Source: Pseudomonadota bacterium (lineage in GTDB: Bacteria > Pseudomonadota > Gammaproteobacteria > Burkholderiales > Burkholderiaceae_C). From it: a stretch of 64,000 nucleotides of DNA. The translations under genes and the position numbers were made by a program. Under the pieces are notes generated by a model, which was given only the letters and a program-made list of their open reading frames with translations, searched no databases and had not been told where the DNA came from. Below are positions 1-8,434 of this stretch, one piece after another. The stretch spans positions 62,001 to 126,000 of the forward strand of contig JAKARB010000003.1 in NCBI GenBank assembly GCA_021819435.1, in the 5' to 3' direction. The first letter of the stretch is position 1; every line of letters starts with the position of its first letter.

Positions 1-1623
1 GCCACTGGCGCGCATTCGGGCTCGCTGCCAGGTGCCCCCGCGTACGAAGACGTGCCTTCGCTGCCTGTCGTCGCACCGCCGGGTCAGGTGCCCGCATCGT
101 TCTCGGGCGACCTGCCGCTGGATGCGCACAACCCTGCTGCGGTCACGCAGGGCCTGCAACCCCAGTTGACACTCAACCCGCTCGACTGGGGCTTGCCCAG
201 CGACCAGGACCTGAGCGAGCTGCTGAGCCTGCGCTCGCCCACGCGCACCCCGCAGGACGCCGCCGGCATCGGCCAGGCGCCGTCGTTCTACTTCCTGACC
301 CAGGGTTTCGCCGGCCTGGCGGGCCACTCGCCCGGCTTGCAGGTGCCCGGTCAGGCAGCCCGGCCGCTGTCGCCCCAGGCCAATGGCTTCAACCCGGGCG
401 TCGATGTCAACCTCGTGCGCCGCGACTTCCCCGTGCTGCGCGAGCACGTCAACGGCAAACCGCTGATCTGGCTGGACAACGCCGCCACGACGCACAAGCC
501 GCAGTCGGTGATCGACCGCATCGCGTACTTCTACGCACACGAGAACTCGAACATCCACCGCGCAGCGCACGAGCTGGCCGCGCGCGCCACGGATGCCTAC
601 GAGGCAGCGCGCGAGAAGGTGCGGGGCTTCATCAACGCGCGCTCGGTCAACGAGATCGTGTTCGTGCGTGGCACCACCGAGGCCATCAACCTGGTGGCCA
701 AGAGCTGGGGCGAAGCGAACCTGCGCGAGGGCGATGAGATCGTGGTGAGCCACCTGGAGCACCACGCCAACATCGTGCCCTGGCAGCAGTTGTGCGCCCG
801 CACGGGCGCGAAGCTGCGCGTGATCCCGGTGGACGACGACGGCCAGGTGCTGCTCGATGAGTACGCGAAGCTGCTGGGTCCGCGCACCAAGCTCGTGTCC
901 TTCACGCAGGTGTCGAACGCGCTGGGCACGGTCACGCCCGCCAGGCAGATGGTGGCCATGGCCCACAGCGCTGGCGCCAAGGTGCTGGTCGATGGCGCGC
1001 AGTCGGTTTCGCACATGCGCGCCGACGTGCTCGATCTGGACTGCGACTGGTTCGTCTTCTCGGGCCACAAGGTGTTCGCGCCCACGGGCATCGGCGTGCT
1101 CTACGGCAAGGAGGCCTTGCTCAACGACACCCCGCCCTGGCAAGGCGGCGGCAACATGATCAAGGACGTGACCTTCGAGCACACGCAGTACCACGATGCC
1201 CCGGGCCGCTTCGAAGCCGGCACGGGCAACATCGCGGACGCGGTGGGGCTGGGCGCGGCCATCGATTACGTGCAGAAGCTGGGCATCGAGAACATCGGCG
1301 CCTACGAGCACCAGTTGCTGCTGTACGCGACGCGCCTGCTCAAGGACGTGCCGGGCCTCAAACTCATCGGCACGGCCCCTGACAAGGCCGCGGTGCTGTC
1401 CTTCACGCTGGAGGGCTACCAGACCGAAGAGGTCGGCCGAGCCCTCAACGAAGAAGGCATCGCCGTGCGATCGGGCCACCACTGCGCGCAGCCCATCCTG
1501 CGCCGCTTCGGGCTGGAGGCCACGGTTCGTCCGTCGCTGGCGTTCTACAACACCTGCGGCGAGATCGACACGCTGGTGGGCGTGCTGCATCGCCTGTCGG
1601 GCGGCCGTCGGCATCGGCGTTGA
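1..1623 (+). CDS. SufS-like cysteine desulfurase with long Pro-rich disordered N-terminal extension; putative Family 2A encapsulin cargo (5' end outside window)
   Basis: Frame open from base 1; tracked start at 52 is an internal GTG. Class V aminotransferase motifs (DNAATTHKPQ, SGHKVFAPTGIGVLYG, RSGHHCAQP) after ~120 aa low-complexity Pro/Ala/Leu-rich N-terminus. Confidence 0.85.
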   Translation, partial: ATGAHSGSLPGAPAYEDVPSLPVVAPPGQVPASFSGDLPLDAHNPAAVTQGLQPQLTLNPLDWGLPSDQDLSELLSLRSPTRTPQDAAGIGQAPSFYFLTQGFAGLAGHSPGLQVPGQAARPLSPQANGFNPGVDVNLVRRDFPVLREHVNGKPLIWLDNAATTHKPQSVIDRIAYFYAHENSNIHRAAHELAARATDAYEAAREKVRGFINARSVNEIVFVRGTTEAINLVAKSWGEANLREGDEIVVSHLEHHANIVPWQQLCARTGAKLRVIPVDDDGQVLLDEYAKLLGPRTKLVSFTQVSNALGTVTPARQMVAMAHSAGAKVLVDGAQSVSHMRADVLDLDCDWFVFSGHKVFAPTGIGVLYGKEALLNDTPPWQGGGNMIKDVTFEHTQYHDAPGRFEAGTGNIADAVGLGAAIDYVQKLGIENIGAYEHQLLLYATRLLKDVPGLKLIGTAPDKAAVLSFTLEGYQTEEVGRALNEEGIAVRSGHHCAQPILRRFGLEATVRPSLAFYNTCGEIDTLVGVLHRLSGGRRHRR

Positions 1624-1724
1624 CAGCCCATCGCCATTTCCGCATGAACGCATGCGGAAATGGCGCTTCACAAGCCGGCAGCGGCTGGTGAGACTGACCG
1701 TTCATCCAAAAACGCAGTCACACC

Positions 1725-3047
1725 ATGCCGTTGTTGTCCTTGTCATCCGCACCGTCTCCTTTCACCCCCGCCTCATCTTTCCGCCGGCCTCAGCGCCGCC
1801 ACAGGCTGCTCATCACAGCGGCGCTGCTGGCGGCTTCGTTTGGGTCTGCGCACGCCACCAACGGCTACTTCGCACACGGGTATGGCGCGCAGTCGCTGGG
1901 CATCGCCGGGGTGGCCATCGCCTTGCCTCAAGACGCGCTGGCGATCGCGTCCAACCCGGCGGGCATCGCGCAACTGGGCTCTCGGTTCGACGCCGGCCTG
2001 ACCCTGTTCCGCCCCGAGCGCAGCGCCACCATCCGTGGCAATGGCGTGCCGGGTTTCAACGGCGAATACAGCGGCGACGGCAAGAAGAACTTCTGGATTC
2101 CTGAGCTGGGCTACACCCGCGCCATCGACCCGAAGCTGAGCGTCGGCCTGGCCATTTACGGCAACGGCGGCATGAACACGCGCTACGAGCGCAACCCCTT
2201 CGGCGCCATCGGTGGCCAGGGCCGAGCCGGGGTCAACCTCGAACAAATCTTCGTTTCACCCGCGCTGGCCTACAAGCTCGACGACCAGCACACGCTGGGC
2301 GTGGCGCTCAACCTCGTGCACCAGCGCTTCTCGGCCGAAGGCCTGCAGCCCTTCGCACAGGCCGGCACCTCATCGGCGCCTCAACACGTCACAAACCAGG
2401 GCACCAGCAGCAGCTCGGGCGCTGGCATCCGCCTGGGCTGGCTCGGACAGTTGACGCCAGACTGGCAAGTGGGCGCCAGTTGGTCGTCGAAGGTGAACGG
2501 TTCCTTCGACCGCTACCGTGGCTTGTTCGCTGAAAGCGGCGGCTTCGACATCCCGGCCAATTGGGGATTGGGGGTGGCGTGGCAGGCGAGCCCTGACGTG
2601 AAGATCGCAGCGGACTACCAGCGCATCCTCTACAGCCAGGTGAAGTCGGTGGCCAACCCCTTGTCCAGGCTGCTGGCAGGCCAGGCGCTGGGCACGTCGG
2701 ACGGCCCCGGCTTCGGCTGGCGCGACATCAACGTCGTCAAGCTCGGCGTGAGCTGGCGGCAGTCGCAGCAACTGACGCTGAGGGCCGGCTACAGCCACGC
2801 CGACCAGCCCATTCCTTCAGACCAGACGCTGTTCAACATCCTCGCACCCGGCGTGGTGCAGGACCACCTCACGGCGGGCTTCACCTGGCGCATCGACGCG
2901 CATGGCGAAGTCACCGGCTACTACGCGCACGCGCTCAACAAAGAGGTCAAGGGACAAGGCTCCATCCCGTCCACGTTCGGAGGTGGCGAGGCCGACATCC
3001 GCATGAAGCAGAACATCTTCGGCGTGGCCTACGGCTGGAAGTTCTGA
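1725..3047 (+). CDS. OmpP1/FadL family outer membrane transport protein
   Basis: Signal peptide; ATNGYFAHGYGAQSLGIAGVAIALPQDALAIASNPAG typical of FadL/TodX family; C-terminal aromatic residue. Confidence 0.9.
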   Translation: MPLLSLSSAPSPFTPASSFRRPQRRHRLLITAALLAASFGSAHATNGYFAHGYGAQSLGIAGVAIALPQDALAIASNPAGIAQLGSRFDAGLTLFRPERSATIRGNGVPGFNGEYSGDGKKNFWIPELGYTRAIDPKLSVGLAIYGNGGMNTRYERNPFGAIGGQGRAGVNLEQIFVSPALAYKLDDQHTLGVALNLVHQRFSAEGLQPFAQAGTSSAPQHVTNQGTSSSSGAGIRLGWLGQLTPDWQVGASWSSKVNGSFDRYRGLFAESGGFDIPANWGLGVAWQASPDVKIAADYQRILYSQVKSVANPLSRLLAGQALGTSDGPGFGWRDINVVKLGVSWRQSQQLTLRAGYSHADQPIPSDQTLFNILAPGVVQDHLTAGFTWRIDAHGEVTGYYAHALNKEVKGQGSIPSTFGGGEADIRMKQNIFGVAYGWKF

Positions 3048-3152
3048 GCACGACATGCGCAAACCGTCTTTGCTCCACACCAAAGCTTCGTTCACCGCGC
3101 AGGCCGTTGCACCTATCTTTGTTTCCGCTGCATTCAACAAAAAAGGACCCTC

Positions 3153-4145
3153 ATGAATTCCCGGATCGCCTTTGCTCGCCGCCATTTGCTGGGCACCTTG
3201 GGCCGTGGACTGCTGTCGACCCTGATGGCCGCGAGCCTGTTGGGCGCCGGCCTGGCACAAGCGCAGGCACAGAACGCGGTGCTGCGCGTGGGCTACCAGA
3301 AGTACGGCACGCTCACCATCCTCAAGGGCAAGGGTGACCTGGAAAAGCGCCTGGCACCGCTGGGTGTCAGCATCAAGTGGGTGGAGTTCCCCGCTGGTCC
3401 GCAACTGCTCGAAGGCTTGAACGTCGGCTCCATCGACTTCGGCACCGTGGGCGAAGCCCCGCCCATCTTCGCGCAAGCCGCTGGGGCCGACCTGGTCTAC
3501 GTGGCCAACCAGCCGCCCGCGCCAACGGCAGAGGCCATCGTCGTGCCCAAGGGCTCCACCATCACATCGGTGGCTCAGCTCAAGGGCAAGAAGGTGGTGC
3601 TCAACAAGGGATCGAACGTGCACTACCTGCTGGTCAAGGCGCTCGAGAAAGCCGGCCTGCAATACAGCGACATCCAGGTGGTCTTCCTGCCTCCGGCCGA
3701 TGCACGCGCGGCTTTCGAGCGTGGCAGCGTGGACGCCTGGGCCATCTGGGACCCCTTCCTCGCGGCCGCTGAAAAACAGATCGGTGCACGCGTGATCGCC
3801 GATGGCAAGGGCATCGTCGCCAACCACCAGTTCTACCTGGCCTCGCGCAAGTACGCGAACCAGAACCCCGGGGTGATCAAGGCCATCGTGTCCGAGCTGC
3901 AGAAGCTCGACGTGTGGGCCGCCAACGATGTCAAGGCGGCAACCGCCGTCCTCGCACCAGAAATTGGCCTGGGTCCGGAGATCACCGAGCGGTCCCTGCG
4001 CCGCATGGCTTATGGCATCCAGCCCATCACCGCCCAGGTCGCGGCAGAGCAGCAGAAGGTGGCCGACACCTTCGCTGGCTTGAAGCTCATCCCCAAGCCC
4101 ATCCGCATCACCGACGCCTTGCCCGAAGGCGTGGCCACGAAGTGA
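3153..4145 (+). CDS. ssuA: aliphatic sulfonate ABC transporter substrate-binding protein
   Basis: LRVGYQKYGTLTILKGKGDLEKRL...WVEFPAGPQLLEGLNVGSIDFG; followed by ssuD, ssuC, ssuB. Confidence 0.92.
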   Translation: MNSRIAFARRHLLGTLGRGLLSTLMAASLLGAGLAQAQAQNAVLRVGYQKYGTLTILKGKGDLEKRLAPLGVSIKWVEFPAGPQLLEGLNVGSIDFGTVGEAPPIFAQAAGADLVYVANQPPAPTAEAIVVPKGSTITSVAQLKGKKVVLNKGSNVHYLLVKALEKAGLQYSDIQVVFLPPADARAAFERGSVDAWAIWDPFLAAAEKQIGARVIADGKGIVANHQFYLASRKYANQNPGVIKAIVSELQKLDVWAANDVKAATAVLAPEIGLGPEITERSLRRMAYGIQPITAQVAAEQQKVADTFAGLKLIPKPIRITDALPEGVATK

Positions 4146-4174
4146 CCTGACCGAGCACCCGACTGGAGTCCACC

Positions 4175-5365
4175 ATGCGCATTTTCTGGTTCATCCCGAC
4201 CCACGGTGACGCCCGCTACCTCGGCACCAGCCACGGCGGCCGGGACGCCACCTTCGCCTACTTCAAGCAGGTGGCCATCGCGGCTGACAGCCTGGGTTAC
4301 GAGGGGGTGCTGCTGCCCACCGGGCGTTCTTGTGAGGACTCATGGATCCTGGCGGCCAGCCTGATCGACGTGACTCGCCAGTTGAAGTTCCTGGTGGCGC
4401 TGCGCCCGGGCTTGATCCAGCCTGCGCAAACCGCGCGCATGGCCGCCACGCTGGACCGCATCTCGGGCGGCCGCTTGCTGGTGAACCTGGTGACTGGCGG
4501 CGACCCAGAGGAACTCGAAGGCGATGGCCTCTTCCTGAGCCACCAGGACCGCTACGTGCTGTCGCGCGAGTTCCTGACCATCTGGCGTGAGGTGCTGTCG
4601 CGCAGCCACGCGGGCGAAGGCTTCGATTTCGACGGCCAGCACCTCCAGGTCAAGGGCGCCAAGTTGCTGTACCCGCCGGTCAACCGGCCATACCCGCCGA
4701 TCTTTTTCGGCGGCTCGTCGGAAGAGGCGCACGAACTGGCGGCCGAGCAACTCGACACCTACCTCACCTGGGGCGAACCACCGGCCGCCGTGGCGGCCAA
4801 GGTGGCCGACATCACCCGGCGCGCCGAGAAGCATGGCCGCAAGCTGAGCTTCGGGATCCGGCTGCATGTCATCGTGCGCGAAACGGAAGACGCCGCGTGG
4901 CAGGCCGCGGGCGAGCTGCTCTCGCACCTCGACGAAAGCACCGTCAAGGCCGCGCAGCAGAAGTTCTCACAGATGGATTCCGTCGGGCAACGCCGCATGG
5001 CCGAGCTGAACAAGGGCCGATTCAACCGCCACAACGTGCGCGAAGGACTTGAGGTGTATCCGAACCTGTGGGCAGGCGTGGGCCTGGTTCGCGGTGGTGC
5101 GGGCACCGCCCTGGTGGGCAATCCCCAGCAGGTGGCCAACCTGATCAAGGAGTACGCGGCGCTGGGCCTGGACTACTTCATCCTGTCCGGCTACCCCCAC
5201 CTCGAAGAAGCCCACCGCTTCGCCGAGCTCGTCTTCCCGCTGCTGCCGCGCAGCGTTCAGGATCGCTTCACCCAGCAAGCTCCACAGGGCCCACGTGGCG
5301 AGATCGTGGCGAATGCCTACGTGCCCCCAGACACGCAGCCCGTGCCGCAAACATCGGCCAGTTGA
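4175..5365 (+). CDS. ssuD: FMNH2-dependent alkanesulfonate monooxygenase
   Basis: [18 protein letters not shown]...; luciferase-like; [22 protein letters not shown]; operon context. Confidence 0.95.
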   Translation: MRIFWFIPTHGDARYLGTSHGGRDATFAYFKQVAIAADSLGYEGVLLPTGRSCEDSWILAASLIDVTRQLKFLVALRPGLIQPAQTARMAATLDRISGGRLLVNLVTGGDPEELEGDGLFLSHQDRYVLSREFLTIWREVLSRSHAGEGFDFDGQHLQVKGAKLLYPPVNRPYPPIFFGGSSEEAHELAAEQLDTYLTWGEPPAAVAAKVADITRRAEKHGRKLSFGIRLHVIVRETEDAAWQAAGELLSHLDESTVKAAQQKFSQMDSVGQRRMAELNKGRFNRHNVREGLEVYPNLWAGVGLVRGGAGTALVGNPQQVANLIKEYAALGLDYFILSGYPHLEEAHRFAELVFPLLPRSVQDRFTQQAPQGPRGEIVANAYVPPDTQPVPQTSAS

Positions 5366-5384
5366 ATCAATCAGCGACACTGCC

Positions 5385-6188
5385 ATGGCTCATCAAACCC
5401 TCTTCTCATCGCTTCGGAGCGTCCGCGCCAATCGCCTGCTGCCCTGGCTGCTGCCGATCGGGCTGATGGCCGTTTGGGAGCTGAGCGCCCGCGCCGGCTG
5501 GTTGTCCACCCGCATCCTGCCCGAGCCCTGGTCGGTGCTCACCTCATTCTGGCAACTCGCGGTGAGCGGCGAGCTGTGGCAGCACCTCGGTGTGAGCGCG
5601 GCTCGTGCCCTGACCGGGCTGGCCATCGGGGGCGGCCTGGGGCTGCTGCTGGGCCTGCTCACAGGCAGCGTGCGCTGGGCCGAGACCCTGCTCGACACCA
5701 GCTTGCAGATGGTGCGCAACATCCCGCCGCTGGCCTTGATCCCGCTGGTCATCCTTTGGTTCGGCATCGACGAGACGGCCAAGCTGTTCCTGGTCGCTGT
5801 GGGCGTGTTCTTCCCCATCTACCTCAACACCTTCCACGGCATCCGCTCGGTGGACCCGGGTCTGATCGAGATGGCGCGCAGCTACGGGCTGAGTGGTTGG
5901 CAGCTTTACCGACAGGTGATCCTGCCGGGCGCGCTGCCCTCCATCCTGGTTGGCTTGCGTTTTTCGCTGGGCCTGATGTGGGTGCTGCTGATCGTGGCCG
6001 AAACCATCTCCGCGCAATCAGGCATTGGCTACATGACCATGAACGCGCGCGAGTTCCTGCAGACCGATGTGGTGCTCGTGGGCATCATCCTGTACGCCCT
6101 GCTCGGCAAGATCGCCGATGTGCTGGCACGCGGCCTGGAGCAAGTGGCCCTGCGCTGGCACCCGGGCTATCAACCTGAAACAGCCTGA
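5385..6188 (+). CDS. ssuC: sulfonate ABC transporter permease
   Basis: Binding-protein-dependent permease; ATG at 5385 preferred over the tracked 5295 start, which overlaps ssuD. Confidence 0.9.
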   Translation: MAHQTLFSSLRSVRANRLLPWLLPIGLMAVWELSARAGWLSTRILPEPWSVLTSFWQLAVSGELWQHLGVSAARALTGLAIGGGLGLLLGLLTGSVRWAETLLDTSLQMVRNIPPLALIPLVILWFGIDETAKLFLVAVGVFFPIYLNTFHGIRSVDPGLIEMARSYGLSGWQLYRQVILPGALPSILVGLRFSLGLMWVLLIVAETISAQSGIGYMTMNAREFLQTDVVLVGIILYALLGKIADVLARGLEQVALRWHPGYQPETA

Positions 6189-6197
6189 CCGCCTCCC

Positions 6198-7073
6198 ATG
6201 AGCAGCCCTGTCCACACCTTCGCCCAACAAACATTTCCCTCGGCTCAACACGGCGTCAGCCTGAGGGTGCGCAAGCTCGGACAGCGCTTTGGCGAACGCC
6301 AGGTGCTGACCGACATCGACCTCGACATCGCACCAGGGGGCTTCGTGGCCATCGTCGGGCGCAGCGGTTGCGGCAAAAGCACTTTGCTGCGATTGCTGGC
6401 CGGCCTGGACCACGCCAGCACCGGCCACATCGAGGTCGACGGACAGGCGCTGGATCTGCGCTCGCCGGCCAGCCAGGGTGTGCGGTTGATGTTCCAGGAC
6501 GCTCGTCTGCTGCCTTGGAAATCGGTGGGCGAAAACGTGGCCTTGGGCCTTCACGGCCGAGATGTGGCCCAACGCGTGAAGGAAGCACTCGCCGCCGTCG
6601 GCCTTGAAGACCGTGCCAACGACTGGCCCGCCAAGCTGTCGGGAGGCCAGAGGCAACGCGTGGCGCTGGCCCGGGCCCTGGTACACCGCCCGCGCCTGCT
6701 GCTGCTCGACGAGCCCTTGGGTGCGCTCGATGCCCTCACCCGCATCGAGATGCAGCAGCTCATCGAGGGCCTTTGGCAGGCCCATCGCTTCACCGCCGTG
6801 CTGGTCACCCACGACGTGTCCGAGGCCGTTGCGCTGGCCGACCGCATCCTGCTGATCGAAGAGCAGGTGGTGGCCTTGGACCAGACCGTGGCGCTGCCCC
6901 GGCCGCGCCCACGTGGCAGCGCCAGTTTCGCCGCGCTCGAAGACGCGGTGTTGCAGCGTGTGCTGAAAAAGCAGCCTGCCACGCAAGCCTCATCGCACAC
7001 CGCACCGCAAGCCGCTGGCGAAACGCCATCGTCGCCCGCGGCCCCCATCCCTCGCTTCGACCTCGCGGCCTGA
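6198..7073 (+). CDS. ssuB: sulfonate ABC transporter ATP-binding protein
   Basis: Walker [10 protein letters not shown], signature [15 protein letters not shown], Walker [13 protein letters not shown]. Confidence 0.93.
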   Translation: MSSPVHTFAQQTFPSAQHGVSLRVRKLGQRFGERQVLTDIDLDIAPGGFVAIVGRSGCGKSTLLRLLAGLDHASTGHIEVDGQALDLRSPASQGVRLMFQDARLLPWKSVGENVALGLHGRDVAQRVKEALAAVGLEDRANDWPAKLSGGQRQRVALARALVHRPRLLLLDEPLGALDALTRIEMQQLIEGLWQAHRFTAVLVTHDVSEAVALADRILLIEEQVVALDQTVALPRPRPRGSASFAALEDAVLQRVLKKQPATQASSHTAPQAAGETPSSPAAPIPRFDLAA

Positions 7074-7179
7074 GCCGACACGTCCTGGCCTTGGTCGCCG
7101 CGCGGCCCGGGCACCATCGATCGCCACCATCCAGGCATGGCCGAGGGGCTCCGGGGACCGCTCAGGCACGGCCGAACAT

Positions 7180-8154
7180 TCACGACCGGGCCTGCCACAC
7201 CACCTCTGACACCTTGACCGCCTTCGGGATCAACCCCTGCTGGTGGAAGGTGTCGGCCACCCGTTGCTGCTCGGCGATGAGCTCGGGCCACAAGGGACGG
7301 GTGGGTGTGGCCGGCCTGCGCTCCAGGAACTTGAACACGGTGGCCAGGCCAAGACCACTGAACTCGGACAGCAGCCGAGCGGCATCGGGCCGGTTGGCCT
7401 GCACCCAGCGGTCCACCTCGGTGAGGCTGTTGAGCAGGGCCGTCACGGCTTGCGGGTGCGCCCGCACCCAGTCGGGGTGCCCGAGGTAGAAGGAGTTGTT
7501 GTCGGACAGGCCTACACCGTTGCTCAGCACGCGGGGCTTCACATCAACCTCGGCCGCCGCGTAGAACGGATCCCAGATGCCCCAAGCATCGACGCTGCCA
7601 CGCTCGAAGGCTGCGCGAGCCTCGGAAGGCGTCAGGTAAAGCGGCTGGATGTCCGCCCAGGGAACGCCAGCCTTGGCAAGCGCGCGCACCACGAGGAAAT
7701 GCGCACTCGAACCCCGCTGGAAAGCCACCCGCTTGCCTCTGAGATCGCCCAGAACCCTCAGCGGAGAAGACGCAGGCACCAGGATCGCCGAACTCTGTGG
7801 CTTGGGCAGCTCAGCGCCGATGTAGAGCAGCGACTTGCCCGCTGACTGGGCGAACACGGGTGGTGAATCACCCGTGAAGCCCACGTCGAGGCTGCCCACC
7901 GACAAGGCCTCGAGGATTTGCGGGCCGGCGGGAAACTCGACCCACTGCAGCCTCGTGCCCGGGAAGGCGCGCTCAAGCAAGCCGCGCTGCTTGAGAACGA
8001 CGAGGTTGACCGAACTCTTCTGAAAGCCAATGCGCAACTGCGCCGGCACGGAGCCCCTGGGGCTGGCCTGCGCATGGGCCCAGGCAGGCAGGGCCGATGT
8101 CGCCGCGCAGGCAGAAGCGATCAGGAAGCTCCGACGGTCATCGAAAAGGGGCAT
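7180..8154 (-). CDS. second SsuA-like aliphatic sulfonate substrate-binding protein (orphan)
   Basis: LRIGFQKSSVNLVVLKQRGLLERAFPGTRLQWVEFPAGPQILEALSVGSLDVG; convergent with ssuB. Confidence 0.88.
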   Translation of the reverse strand: MPLFDDRRSFLIASACAATSALPAWAHAQASPRGSVPAQLRIGFQKSSVNLVVLKQRGLLERAFPGTRLQWVEFPAGPQILEALSVGSLDVGFTGDSPPVFAQSAGKSLLYIGAELPKPQSSAILVPASSPLRVLGDLRGKRVAFQRGSSAHFLVVRALAKAGVPWADIQPLYLTPSEARAAFERGSVDAWGIWDPFYAAAEVDVKPRVLSNGVGLSDNNSFYLGHPDWVRAHPQAVTALLNSLTEVDRWVQANRPDAARLLSEFSGLGLATVFKFLERRPATPTRPLWPELIAEQQRVADTFHQQGLIPKAVKVSEVVWQARS

Positions 8155-8434
8155 GGGCGCAGTCTCCGCTCAGTCATGGTTGGGAAGGAAAGACCGCCAT
8201 CAATCTACGACCAGCCCAGCCTTGCCACAACCATCCGTCACGCATGCTCAAGCTCGGTTTCCGCATGTGCAAGGCGGGCACTGGCAAGAGGGTCATGCAA
8301 GGCCACACAGGGTCACGCGGCACATATGCCGCCATCGCATGAGCGCATGCACAAGGGTCGCTTCACAGGCCGGAACTGCCTTCCATAGACTCCGCGCTCG
8401 ATTTCGTCCCGCATTCAGCCTGCCTTCATCCAGG

